Positions 17,016 through 27,000 of a stretch of DNA of 49,525 nucleotides are shown here, piece by piece; position 1 is the stretch's first letter, and every line of letters begins with the position of its first letter. The DNA lies in NCBI GenBank assembly GCA_937864365.1, contig CALMJT010000059.1:1-49525 (forward strand), written 5' to 3'. Source of the stretch: an uncultured Alteromonadales bacterium (lineage in GTDB: Bacteria > Pseudomonadota > Gammaproteobacteria > Pseudomonadales > Cellvibrionaceae). A program made the position numbers and the translations under genes. The notes beneath the pieces are model-generated. The model saw only the letters and a program-made list of their open reading frames with translations. It ran no database searches and was not told where the DNA came from.

Positions 17016-18611
17016 TTACTGTATGTCTACGCCATCAAAACGGTGACTACCCAGTGGATCCATACGGTAATTTTGCACGCGTGTAGACATCGGCATAAAT
17101 ACCACGGAATGCGCGATAGTGGCCCAAGGCGCTTCACGTTTGAATACCGCCTGGGCTTGTTTATAAAGCTCGGCTCGTTCTGACTTATCAGACAAGGTTT
17201 TTGCTTTCTGAATCAATTGATCGAATTCTTCGTTACACCATTGCGCTCGGTTAGAGCCACCAACACCGTCACAACCTAAAAGCACAGCTAAGAAATTATC
17301 TGGATCACCATTGTCACCCGTCCAACCCATTAATAAGGCACCATCGCGATCAACCTCTTTAGAACGGCTAAGATATTCACCCCACTCGTAAGAAACGATA
17401 TTGACCTTTACACCAATTTTCGCAAAATCGGATTGAATAATTTCGGCCATACGACGTGCATTGGGATTGTAAGGACGCTGCACCGGCATCGCCCAGATAT
17501 TCATGCTCAAGTCTTTTACACCAGCTGCCTCAAGCATGGCCTTGGCTTTTTCTGGGTTGTATTCGTCGGGCTGAGTTTCTTGGCTGTAGGACCACATGGT
17601 AGGAGGAATTGGATTTTTCGCGGCAGAACCCGCACCTTGGAATACGGCATCTAAAATAGCTTGTTTGTTAATGGCCATATTAAGTGCGAGGCGCACTTCG
17701 GGTTTATCAAAAGGAGCCATTTGTGTGTTGTAGGCCATGTAACCCACGTTTAAGCCTTCTTGCTCCATTAAATTTAATTTGCCATCTTTACGAATAATGT
17801 CTAAATCGGCTGGGTTTGGATAGGACGCTACGTGACATTCACCGGCTTTTAATTTTTGCAGTCGCACCGAGGCATCTGTTGTAATTGCGAAAATTAAATT
17901 ATCTAAGGGTTGCTTACCAGCCCAATAGCCTTCGTGTGCTTGATAGCGAATAACAGCGTCTTTTTGGTAGATCACAAACTTGAAAGGACCCGTGCCCACG
18001 GGCATTTGATTCAGAATTTCTTTTTTGTTTTGCCGCTCTAGTTGATCGGCGTATTCTTTTGAAACAATAGACGCGAAATCCATCGCTAGGTTGGCAAGCA
18101 TTGGCGCCTGCGGGGTCTTTAATACAAATTTAACGGTGTAATCGTCTACTCTTACAATCTCCGAAATCAGATCGGGCATAGACATGGACTGAAAGTATTC
18201 CCAAGAACCACCGGCAGTGTATTGATGCCAGGGATGATCTTTTTGCAGCTGACGCTCGAACGAGAAAATTACATCATCTGCCGTTAGCTCGCGAGTTGGA
18301 CTAAAAAACCGAGTTTTATGGAATTTAACGCCTTTGCGTAAATGAAAGGTGTACTCCAAGCCATCTTCAGAAATATCCCAAGACTCGGCAAGACCCGGAA
18401 TAACATCGGTGGTACCGCGATCAAATTCAACCAATCGGTTATAGACGGCACGACCTGAGGCATCGAATGTGGTACCGGCGGTATAGAGTGCCGGATCGAA
18501 TCCTTCCGGTGAACCTTCCGAACAGTACACTAAATTCTTAGCCGCTTGACTGCCCATACTTACACCAGCGGCTAACAATCCAGCCACTAAACTTCGATAC
18601 ACCTTTTTCAT
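17016..18611 (-). CDS. dppA: periplasmic dipeptide-binding protein DppA
   Basis: A 531-residue SBP_bac_5 protein with a Sec signal (about 1-23, ending GSQA) and mature start KNLVYCSEGSPEGFDP, nearly the E. coli DppA sequence. Other close matches are NRLVEF, VIPGLAESWDISEDG, YTFHLRKGVKFH, MPVQRPYNPNARRMAE and MGWTGDNGDPDNFLA. It captures dipeptides in the periplasm and can also deliver haem or 5-aminolevulinate in some species. It is the first gene of dppABCDF. AAGGA lies about 11 bases before the ATG. Confidence 0.95.
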   Translation of the reverse strand: MKKVYRSLVAGLLAAGVSMGSQAAKNLVYCSEGSPEGFDPALYTAGTTFDASGRAVYNRLVEFDRGTTDVIPGLAESWDISEDGLEYTFHLRKGVKFHKTRFFSPTRELTADDVIFSFERQLQKDHPWHQYTAGGSWEYFQSMSMPDLISEIVRVDDYTVKFVLKTPQAPMLANLAMDFASIVSKEYADQLERQNKKEILNQMPVGTGPFKFVIYQKDAVIRYQAHEGYWAGKQPLDNLIFAITTDASVRLQKLKAGECHVASYPNPADLDIIRKDGKLNLMEQEGLNVGYMAYNTQMAPFDKPEVRLALNMAINKQAILDAVFQGAGSAAKNPIPPTMWSYSQETQPDEYNPEKAKAMLEAAGVKDLSMNIWAMPVQRPYNPNARRMAEIIQSDFAKIGVKVNIVSYEWGEYLSRSKEVDRDGALLMGWTGDNGDPDNFLAVLLGCDGVGGSNRAQWCNEEFDQLIQKAKTLSDKSERAELYKQAQAVFKREAPWATIAHSVVFMPMSTRVQNYRMDPLGSHRFDGVDIQ

Positions 18612-19504
18612 TATTGAAGAATTCCTTAATTTTGTTCCGAGATTTGGTCAACAAAATGCGTCGTGCTATTTAGAGGTAAGGTAACAAATTTGTTTCCGCA
18701 AAAACTACCTGCTTTCTTATATTCCGCACAGCCGAAACCAATATTTGCTGGAAAAAGTTAACCGTTCGAATAGATTTGGTTGACGAAACAAGCTTCTATG
18801 GCCTCAAGGGAGGCAAAATCTGGCGCCAAAATACGTGCATTTTGCAGCCATTGCACACAGAAACAGCCTGTAGAAAAACCTATCAGTGATTTAATTATCA
18901 CTTTTTAACCACGAACTCTTGAATTTTTTGATTCAGATAGACAAGATTGCTTCATGAACTCTTAACCAGATAGTCATAAAAGCCAAACAAATATCTGAGG
19001 TGGGCCATTTAAGAACCTGAGTTGATCATTAGGATTAGTTGACTGATTGAATAATAAAAATAACCACCGCAGTGTTTAAGAATTAGACTCGATTACTGCG
19101 GATAAAAATTACTTATATTTAAGTGTTCAACGCACTGTTCAATACATGACATCGAGACCGCAGGACTTCCGATATAACGCTTGCGCAGAAAGCTGGGCAA
19201 TTGCTTTCAATCTCGATGAATTGTTGTGCTAGCTCTTATAAACTTGACCAACCGGACAAGCTTTTAGATCTACAGCTTGGGACCAATCCCAGAGCATTGT
19301 ATTGCGTGTTCGAATGTTCTTTAGTAGTTTGATGGTAAGACTCTTCTTTCAATCAGTTACCGTATAACGTTTTGAAAGCAGAGCCTTTCAATTCAAAGCA
19401 GCAATACACTCCTAAATTTGTCGATTTAATCACTCGGAGCTTAATCTCTGTTCACCCTCATAGTTGTGAATCGTTGTGCTATACGGTTCGTTTAAGGATT
19501 ATTT
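18612..19504. other. 893-bp non-coding region between dppA and the M2 peptidase
   Basis: A divergent intergenic gap much longer than any other here. No ORF with a ribosome site was found. Visible structures are CCGCAGT(N22)ACTGCGG near 19066-19101 and CATCGAGA...TCTCGATG near 19149-19220. A short direct repeat, GTTGTGCTA, occurs near 19215 and 19474. It should hold the dppA promoter (minus strand) and the peptidase promoter (plus strand). I cannot match it to a known riboswitch, tRNA or sRNA family. Confidence 0.4.
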
Positions 19505-21373
19505 ATGTTTGTTAGCAGTACATTAAAATCACCCAAGAAACGATTGTCTCTAGCGCTGTCAGTGAGTACTGCTGCACTACTAATTTCGGGTTGTACCGTG
19601 ACCATTGAACCCGACGGCAAACCTGTTGTTTATTCTGAGCTCAACTCTGTGGAGCCGGAAAAGTTCGTCCGTGACTTTCAACGCGACCTATTAGAAATCA
19701 ACAAAGAAGTTGAAGCCGCCCAGTGGGTAAGAGCCACTTACATTACCGACGACACGGGCTTTTTGGCAGCAAAAGCCAACGAAAAATATTTGGAGTTTTT
19801 GGGGAAAGCCGTTGATAAAGCCAAGCGCTACGACAACGTGCAAATGGACCCAACCACTCGCCGCGCCATCGATCTCATTTTGCTTTCTACACCCATGCCA
19901 AGCCCGGACAACAAAAAAGAGCGTGCCGAGCTTTCGCAGATTGCAACGGATTTAGAAGGTATCTACGGTGCAGGTAAAGCCTGTGATGCCGACGGTAAAA
20001 ACTGTCGCGACCTTGAAGAATTAGAGAAAGTACTGGCCACCTCGAGAGATTACCAAGAGCAACTGCAAGCGTGGAGTGACTGGCGAACCATCTCTGTTCC
20101 CATGCGACCCAAGTACGAGCGATTCGTAGAGCTTGCCAACAAAGGAGCTCGCGATTACGGCTTCAAAAACCTAGCAGACATGTGGAAATCTGGCTACGAC
20201 ATGCCAGTCGCCGATTTCGAGCAAGAAGTCGAACGCCTTTGGGGTCAAGTCGAACCACTTTACGAGCAACTGCATTGTTATGTTCGCTCTGAGCTTTCGG
20301 ATTTTTACGGTGAAGACAAGGTTGCTCTCGACGAGCCAATTCCCGCGCACCTACTCGGGAATATGTGGGCACAAACTTGGGGCAACATATATCCCATCGT
20401 AGAACCCTATGAAGGTGTAGCATCACTCGACATTACCGAGAGCCTTAAGGCACAGAATTACACCCCGGTTAAGATGACCGAAACCGCTGAGAATTTCTTT
20501 ACCTCTCTTGGCCTACCCGAGTTACCAGAAAACTTCTGGAAACATTCCCTGTTAGAAAAACCACGTGATCGAGACGTTGTTTGTCACGCTAGCGCATGGG
20601 ATATGGGCAACGGTGAAGATCCAAGAATCAAACAATGTATTGAGCCTACCGAAGAGCATCTGAGCACCATTCATCACGAGCTTGGCCACATCTATTACTA
20701 TTTGATGTACAAAGATCAACAACCGCTCTTTAAAACAGGCGCACACGATGGTTTCCACGAAGCTATTGGCGACACTATTGTTCTTTCAATGACGCCTGCG
20801 TATCTCAATCAAATTGGCTTAATCGACGAACCAACTAAAAGTTACGAAGCAACCATTAACGAGCAAATGAAGGCAGCACTCGACAAAATTGCTTTCTTGC
20901 CATTTGGTAAGCTTATCGACCAATGGCGTTGGGAAGTATTTTCGGGCGAAGTTGCTCCTGAAAATTACAACCAAGCTTGGTGGGAGTTGCGCGAAAAATA
21001 TCAAGGTATTAAACCCGCGGTAGAACGCAGCGAGTCTGATTTTGACCCAGGCGCCAAATACCATATTCCTGGCAATACACCTTACACTCGATACTTCTTA
21101 TCGTTTGTCATTCAATTTCAATTCTACAAATCTCTTTGTGAAACAGCAGGTCATGAAGGCCCACTAAATGAGTGCTCATTCTACGGTAACAAGGCGGCGG
21201 GAGAAAAGCTTGGTAACATGCTCGCACTCGGTGCTAGCCAACCTTGGCAAGACGCTATGGAACAACTCACTGGCACTCGTGAGATGGACGCATCGGCAAT
21301 GGTGGAATACTTCCAACCATTATTGACGTGGCTGGAAAAAGAAAATCGCGGTAAATCCTGTGGTTGGAAATAA
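19505..21373 (+). CDS. M2-family peptidyl-dipeptidase A (ACE-like), lipoprotein
   Basis: A 622-residue zinc dicarboxypeptidase that removes dipeptides from peptide C-termini. The N-terminus has a lipoprotein signal with lipobox LISGC (Cys about 29), so it is membrane-anchored in the cell envelope. The zinc site is complete: HHELGH with His391, Glu392 and His395, plus Glu419 in FHEAIGD 24 residues after the second His, as in human ACE. YHIPGNTPYTRYFLSF matches the ACE C-terminal region. AAGGA precedes the ATG. Released dipeptides could feed the neighbouring Dpp system, although the two are transcribed divergently. Confidence 0.93.
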   Translation: MFVSSTLKSPKKRLSLALSVSTAALLISGCTVTIEPDGKPVVYSELNSVEPEKFVRDFQRDLLEINKEVEAAQWVRATYITDDTGFLAAKANEKYLEFLGKAVDKAKRYDNVQMDPTTRRAIDLILLSTPMPSPDNKKERAELSQIATDLEGIYGAGKACDADGKNCRDLEELEKVLATSRDYQEQLQAWSDWRTISVPMRPKYERFVELANKGARDYGFKNLADMWKSGYDMPVADFEQEVERLWGQVEPLYEQLHCYVRSELSDFYGEDKVALDEPIPAHLLGNMWAQTWGNIYPIVEPYEGVASLDITESLKAQNYTPVKMTETAENFFTSLGLPELPENFWKHSLLEKPRDRDVVCHASAWDMGNGEDPRIKQCIEPTEEHLSTIHHELGHIYYYLMYKDQQPLFKTGAHDGFHEAIGDTIVLSMTPAYLNQIGLIDEPTKSYEATINEQMKAALDKIAFLPFGKLIDQWRWEVFSGEVAPENYNQAWWELREKYQGIKPAVERSESDFDPGAKYHIPGNTPYTRYFLSFVIQFQFYKSLCETAGHEGPLNECSFYGNKAAGEKLGNMLALGASQPWQDAMEQLTGTREMDASAMVEYFQPLLTWLEKENRGKSCGWK

Positions 21374-21421
21374 TCAACAAGCACCAAATAAAGTCACACA
21401 AAGCACCAATTAAATACACAA

Positions 21422-21452
21422 AAGCTTAACCGGTTAGAAACTGGTTAAGCTT
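21422..21452 (+). terminator. hairpin after the M2 peptidase gene
   Basis: A perfect 10-bp stem, AAGCTTAACC (21422-21431) and GGTTAAGCTT (21443-21452), with an 11-nt loop, 48 nt after the stop codon. No T-run follows directly, so it may be a weak or rho-assisted terminator or an mRNA-stabilising structure. Confidence 0.55.
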
Positions 21453-21566
21453 AGAACAAAATACTTGAGTTTTTTTAGCCGTTGCTAAGGTTTTTTGAAT
21501 ACTGAAATTACGCAACGTCGAGCAAGAAGGACTTTTTTAAGCGCACAGCAAAAAAGCGCTAAACTA

Positions 21567-21580
21567 TTGATGTATATCAA
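21567..21580 (+). promoter_or_regulatory. perfect FNR/Anr-type box upstream of the ECF sigma gene
   Basis: TTGATGTATATCAA is an exact match to the FNR/Anr consensus TTGAT-N4-ATCAA. An AT-rich segment with TATAAA (21609-21614) lies about 30 bases downstream, roughly where a -10 element would sit for activation from near -41. The box is 229 nt before the preferred sigma-factor start. The match is seen directly; the function is inferred. Confidence 0.55.
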
Positions 21581-21795
21581 TTTTTAAGCTTCTAAGCAGT
21601 TAATAAAGTATAAAAATAATAGGCTTGGGCTTACGTTTTATAGCTATTTGGAAGCAAAGGGATTCGTGCTTATGAGGTTTGTGCGGATATAACGATAAAC
21701 AGGCCCATCAGTGGCATAGAACTTGTTTTAATCAGACTATGACAACCAAGAGTTCCCTAAAATTCCATCAATCTGAATCTCACGAGGATTTTTCT

Positions 21796-22314
21796 GTGCT
21801 GGATACTAACGCACCCCTAGAACAGGTATTTACCGATCACGCACAAGGGCTTGTAAGGTTCTTGTATCGTAAAGTTAAAAACTGGGAAGATGCCGAAGAC
21901 ATAGCGCAAAATGCGTTTATTCGAATCCAGCGTCTTACAGAAAGTGGAGAGCTAGAAAACCCGAAAGCCTATCTTTATCAAACTGCCTCTAACTTGGCGA
22001 TCGACAAAATCCGCCGAGAAAAGCTTCATACCAACTACATCCAGTCAGAAACTGCTGATCCTGCATTTGGTGTGGCCTCCGGGGAGTCAGATGCATACTG
22101 CCCAGAAAGACAACTAAGAGCACGTGAGCAACTGAGACGCGTTGAAGACGCATTACTTCAATTACCAATTAAATGCAGACAAGCGTTTATGTTGCACCGA
22201 TTGCGTAATATGTCTTATAACGACATTGCTAGTGAAATGAATGTTTCTGTGTCTTCCGTAGAAAAATACATACTGCAAGCACTGAAACACTGCCGCAAAA
22301 CGCTAAAAGATTGA
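21796..22314 (+). CDS. FecI-like ECF RNA polymerase sigma factor
   Basis: A sigma-70 family ECF factor of 172 residues from the preferred GTG. Region 2 contains GLVRFLYRKVKNWEDAEDIAQ, with the DAED/IAQ signature, and KAYLYQTASNLAIDKIRRE. Region 4 contains LPIKCRQAFMLHRLRNMSY followed by the HTH of NVSVSSVEKYILQALKHC. GTG at 21796 has GAGG eight bases before it. An ATG at 21739 is in frame but has no ribosome site and adds an unconserved tail. The neighbours are a FecR-like anti-sigma factor and an STN-domain receptor, so it should direct transcription of that receptor on a cell-surface signal. Confidence 0.85.
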   Translation: MLDTNAPLEQVFTDHAQGLVRFLYRKVKNWEDAEDIAQNAFIRIQRLTESGELENPKAYLYQTASNLAIDKIRREKLHTNYIQSETADPAFGVASGESDAYCPERQLRAREQLRRVEDALLQLPIKCRQAFMLHRLRNMSYNDIASEMNVSVSSVEKYILQALKHCRKTLKD

Positions 22315-22371
22315 ATTTTAGCGGTTTTCGTAGTTAGTCAGCACTTAAAGCTTATTATCCTCTCTATTTCA

Positions 22372-22407
22372 AACCCAATGATTGTTTTTAAATCGTTGGG
22401 TTTTTTT
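22372..22407 (+). terminator. terminator after the ECF sigma gene
   Basis: A 12-bp stem, AACCCAATGATT (22372-22383) and AATCGTTGGGTT (22391-22402), with one wobble pair, followed by a continuing T-run. It lies 57 nt after the sigma stop codon and before the anti-sigma gene. Confidence 0.85.
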
Positions 22408-22498
22408 CATTTAAGGCCCTCATGCAACTTTTGAGGCTTAAACCTTCTAGCTCGTTTCAACATCTAAATGCACCATATAACAATGTTTTGTGCCAATT

Positions 22499-22532
22499 AC
22501 GCAGTAATAAGCGCAACTTGCGCTCACTGCGT
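22499..22532. repeat. strong nested hairpin between sigma and anti-sigma genes
   Basis: The outer 7-bp arms ACGCAGT (22499-22505) and ACTGCGT (22526-22532) enclose a perfect inner 7-bp hairpin, AGCGCAA C TTGCGCT (22510-22524). No T-run follows directly. It could be an operator or an RNA structure. The rest of the 387-nt gap between the genes is AT-rich and holds no convincing ORF. Confidence 0.6.
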
Positions 22533-22701
22533 TAGCGTTTATTTATATGAAAACATTTATTCAAAATTCACAAAAAAAATATTCGATAACTCATTTATTA
22601 AGCACTTCGAACATTTTTTGGCTAAAATTAAGTCATATTTACTAAAATTAATAAGATCGTAAAACTTAAGCGATTAACTCTAACTTAGCTGCACTAAGTT
22701 A

Positions 22702-23751
22702 TTGCTTTATAATTTCACCGATATTGTACAAAAGCAGGCAACCGAAATAGTGAATACAGACCCTGACCTTTACGAACAAGCACTAGATACCGCCTCGGAG
22801 TGGTTGGTGCGCTTGCGTTCAGAAAATGTCAGTGAACAAGATAAAATCGCATTCTCAACTTGGTTAAACACAAGCCCTAGTCACATTCATGCCTTTGATG
22901 AAATTACTGATTTATGGCGGTTAACCGGCCAAATAGACGATGAGCTGCTGGCCAGTATCGAGCAAGCCAAACCGAAAGTTGAATCATACTCAAGTCATTA
23001 TCAATGCTCAGATGGTTCAATTTTCAAGCGTCTATCCATTTGGGCAACGGGATTAGCGCTAGTTTGTTTGTGCGCGGTTGTGAGTGTGAATTGGTACCAG
23101 TCTCAAACGCTAAATCCGAGTGTTGAATACCAAACTCAGGCCGGAGATCTTTTAGAAGTTAATTTGCCAGACGGTTCTATTGTTCATCTTAATACTCGCT
23201 CTAAAATAATCGTCACCTTTACGGCCAAACAAAGACTTGTTCAGCTAGTCGATGGCGAAGCGTACTTTGAGGTTGCTAAAGACCCACAAAGACCTTTTGT
23301 TGTTGAAACTACTCGAGGAACCGTGACAGCAGTCGGCACAGCTTTTAATGTTTACAAACAAAAGTCTTCAGACACTGTGACTGTTACGGAAGGCATTGTG
23401 CGTGTTAAACAACACAAAGGCGCAACGACTCCTTACCCAGAAAGCAAATTTGTCAGCGCCAATCAAGAAGTAAAACTGAACTCAAATGGCTTAAGAGAAG
23501 CTGATGCGGCCCTGATGAAACGCTCGGTGGAATGGCTAACGCAGACCATTACGTTTCAAAATACGCCTCTGGGTGAGGCTATCGAAGAAATTAATCGCTA
23601 CCTGGATACTCCGGTGTATTTTTCTCAAGCAAAACTAGCCGCCCTTCATGTATCAGGCACCTTTGCTACGGCTACACCGACCAGTACTTTGACCGCAATT
23701 CTTGAGAGCTTTAATCTAGCAGTGACAGAGAGTGGTGAGATCTACCAATAA
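22702..23751 (+). CDS. FecR-like anti-sigma factor
   Basis: A 349-residue single-pass inner-membrane regulator. A cytoplasmic N-terminal DUF4880-type domain (about 28-72, ASEWLVRLRSENVSEQDK) should bind the sigma factor. One TM helix lies at about 112-130, followed by the periplasmic FecR domain (about 140-240; NLPDGSIVHLNTRSKI, LVDGEAYFEVAKDPQRPFVV, VTAVGTAFNVY). The C-terminal subdomain (about 270-345) contacts the receptor STN domain in the Fec paradigm. The start is uncertain: the TTG at 22702 has no clear ribosome site and a GTG at 22750 is an alternative. It sits between the ECF sigma gene and the STN receptor gene. Confidence 0.85.
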   Translation: MLYNFTDIVQKQATEIVNTDPDLYEQALDTASEWLVRLRSENVSEQDKIAFSTWLNTSPSHIHAFDEITDLWRLTGQIDDELLASIEQAKPKVESYSSHYQCSDGSIFKRLSIWATGLALVCLCAVVSVNWYQSQTLNPSVEYQTQAGDLLEVNLPDGSIVHLNTRSKIIVTFTAKQRLVQLVDGEAYFEVAKDPQRPFVVETTRGTVTAVGTAFNVYKQKSSDTVTVTEGIVRVKQHKGATTPYPESKFVSANQEVKLNSNGLREADAALMKRSVEWLTQTITFQNTPLGEAIEEINRYLDTPVYFSQAKLAALHVSGTFATATPTSTLTAILESFNLAVTESGEIYQ

Positions 23752-24052
23752 TCTCACCCTGCTGCGTACTCTCTAGCGACTCATTTAATAATTAGCTATA
23801 TCTCTCAACCCTTAAGAAGCTACTCTCCTGTTAATCCTCTCTTTTTATTACACAGAACTTAACAATTTTTGAACAGTTTTGTGTAAACGCCACTTCTCAT
23901 CAGTACACATCTTGCTTATTGTGTAAGTAGGCTATATAAAAAGCCTCAAAATTAAGCAGTCAGATAAACATTTATGCGTATGTCTAATCATCGATGAAAC
24001 GCATCCTTCATGTAACTTACTGTTTTGATTACAGAAATATTCGGAACTAGGA
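23752..24052. other. leader/promoter region of the first TonB-dependent receptor
   Basis: 301 nt without a gene. It contains an imperfect hairpin, ACACAGAAC...GTTTTGTGT, near 23851-23885 and a short AGGCT/AGCCT hairpin near 23930. The promoter recognised by the upstream ECF sigma factor is expected here, but no hexamer pair can be assigned without a motif model. Confidence 0.4.
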
Positions 24053-27000
24053 ATGGCAAAGGCTCCTAAACTCAGCAAACAAACTAAGGTTTTTAACCTT
24101 GGATTTGCTGCACGCTGCCCTGTTTTTGCCAAACAACCGGATAAAGCTGTCGAAGTCGGCACAAAAACCCAATTCAGTATAAATTTAAAGCTTATACTCG
24201 CAACAATACTCATGCTAGGCGCTGCGTTTGTTACTAGCATCTGCCGAGCGAATATCGATCAAAAAAAGTTGCTATCCCTTCCCGCTCAAGAGTTATCTAC
24301 CAGCCTTAGAGACCTAGGAATTGTCTTTAATTTAAGCATTATCTATCCCGCAAACGCTCTAAAGGGCTTATCTGCTGAACCTTTAAACGGGCAATACTCC
24401 CCCAGAGAAGCGGTGGAGAAACTACTCATCAATACCCGTTTCAGTTCAAAAATCATCAATAATCAGGTGGTGGCAATTGTCCCAAGAACGTCGGAACTGA
24501 GTCCGCAAGAGCAGGAATACATACAACCGACCTTTTATGAAGAGGTGACGGTTTACGACAAGCCCATTCTGGGCTCACGTATCGGTGAACATAATTTTAA
24601 TGCCTCAGCGCCTGTTACGGTGATTACAGCGCCAGAGCTTCGAGCAACCGGCGCTCAAACTCTTATAGAGTTTCTAAAATTCAATCCCGCCGTTGCCGGT
24701 AATTCCACCAGCACAACCGTCTCCAACGGCGGCGATGGCTCCGCTACCGTAACGCTTCGAGGACTGCCCGCAAATAATACTCTGGTGCTAATTAACGGCC
24801 ATCGCGTTGCATTCAATGGCTTGGCCGGCGACTCCGTAGATTTAAATACGATTTCGCCTAATGCGATTGAACGAGTCGAAATTCTTACCGATGGCGCCTC
24901 TGCATTGTACGGATCGGACGCGATAGCCGGTGTGGTCAACATCGTGTTACGGGACGAATTTGAAGGCGTACAAGTAGAACAATATTATGGAGAAAGTAGT
25001 CGAAGTGACCTAGAGACAACCACAACCAGCCTACTTGCGGGAAGAAAGTGGGGCAATTTAAGTCTTCTTGTCGCGGCTTCCACTTACGAGCAAGAAGGAT
25101 TGTTTAGCAGAGAAAGAGACTTCTCTGCTACTGCCGATGCAAGAAGCCAAGGTGGTATCGACCTAAGATCGAGCTCTACCCCCAATGCTCGGATTCGCCT
25201 TAATAACGACCAAGTAGTTACATTTAATGAATCTGGGGTGTCTTTGGCTAACAATGGCAACGTAAATGACGTTATTCAAGTAGACGACTCAGGTGATTTC
25301 AGAGAGGCAACTGATGAAGATCTATTCGACTTCAACCAATTTACGTCCTCCACATCTCCGTCTGAACGAGACAATATTTATTTTGCTGGAAAGTACGACA
25401 TCGATGAATTTACTCAGATAAAAGCTAATGCCTCCTACGCCAACACAAAAGCCACCATCACTCTCGCTCCCCTGCCCTTATTTTCATCTTTCGAAAACCC
25501 ACCAATAACGGTCTCAGCCGGGAATATTTTTAATCCTTTCAACCAAGAAATCACCGATATTCGAAGAAGATTTACCGAGCTTGGTAGCAGAGAGCAAATT
25601 AATGAATCCGATGTCTACCGCTATTCTTTCGGAATCAATGGCGCTAATGAGCTTTTCGACTGGTCACTCAATACCTTTTGGACTAGAACTGCCTCTACGC
25701 AGACGCGTACCGGCTTAGTTGATGCTGAGCGCCTAGCCAGAGCGGTAGGACCTACCGACCAATGCCTGGGAATAGACAGAGACGGCTGTGTGCCGGTAGA
25801 CCTTTTTGGCCCGGCTGGCTCAATCACACAAGATCAACTCGATTATATTGGGCTCCAAGAGCGCTCACGCGGCACCAGCGACTTGAGAGGTATTAATACC
25901 GAACTGCAAGGCAGCACATCGATATTTCCTGCTGGAACCAGCCGTTATGCGATTGGATTTGAATGGCGCTACGAACGAACTCGCCTTGCAGTAGACAGCA
26001 CCAACGATTCAACAGAATACGTAGGTGGGAACGAAACCCAAAGTGTTAATGGCAAAAGAACGATAGGTGAAGGCTATTTCGAATGGCACATTCCTGTTCT
26101 TGCCAACGGCCCACTCGTTGATTCTGTTGACTTAGAACTAGCAGCAAGACTTTCAAGATACTCCGACTTTGGGTACAACTCCTCCCCTAAATTAGGTATC
26201 AAGGTTAGGCCCAATCAAAACGTGCTGTTGCGTTCAACTTTTGGTCGAGGATTCAGAGCGCCCAGTATTAGTGAACAACGGATTGAAGGTTTCCAATCAC
26301 AATCGTTTTTGGTAGACCCTTGTTCCATCGCAGAGAACGTAGGTGTGTTACCGGGCTGTAATCAATTAAGCGACGCCACACGCAATCAATTTCAAACGAC
26401 CTTCGTGAGCGACAACAATTTAAAACCAGAAAAGTCAGAAAATATTACTTTGGGGTTTGTTTTAACGCCCGAAGCATTCCCCGGATGGAGATTCAGTTTT
26501 GACTGGTTTCGAATCGACCAGAAAGATATCATCGATACCAACCCTCAGGCGTTGGTAGATTTAAACGCAACGACAAACGAATTCCAGGATTTAATCATTC
26601 GCGACGAGCGAGGTAATATCTCAGAAATTATTACCCCTGCGGTTAACTTAGGTACACGAACCGTAGTTGGCCTTGATATATCGTGGCGCTACATTGTCGA
26701 AACCGAAAAATACGGCGCCTTTGCTTTAAATGGTAATGCCGTCAATCTAAGAAAGTATCGCCAACAACAAAGCAGTAATAACGAACCTGAAGACCTCGCC
26801 GGAATATTTACAGACTCATCCTCACAGGGAACCGGAGCCCTGCCCGAATGGAAAGCCAGCACTAACCTAGAATGGACCAAAAACCATTGGCAAATAAACT
26901 ACGGAATTAATTTCATCGACTCAATGACAGAAACCATTCCTAGAACCGATAGCACACGCAAAATAAACTCCTGGCTTACACACAATGCTCAAGCCTCTTA

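Noticed and set aside
19147-19233. 28-codon ORF in the long intergenic gap
   Set aside because: No ribosome site, no hydrophobic or conserved pattern, and it lies inside a long inverted repeat.
19250-19330. tRNA remnant around GTTCGAAT
   Set aside because: Only the T-loop-like string is present; acceptor, D and anticodon arms cannot be formed.
22468-22662. 64-residue ORF between sigma and anti-sigma genes
   Set aside because: No ribosome site, very AT-rich, runs through the strong hairpin at 22499 and has no recognisable features.
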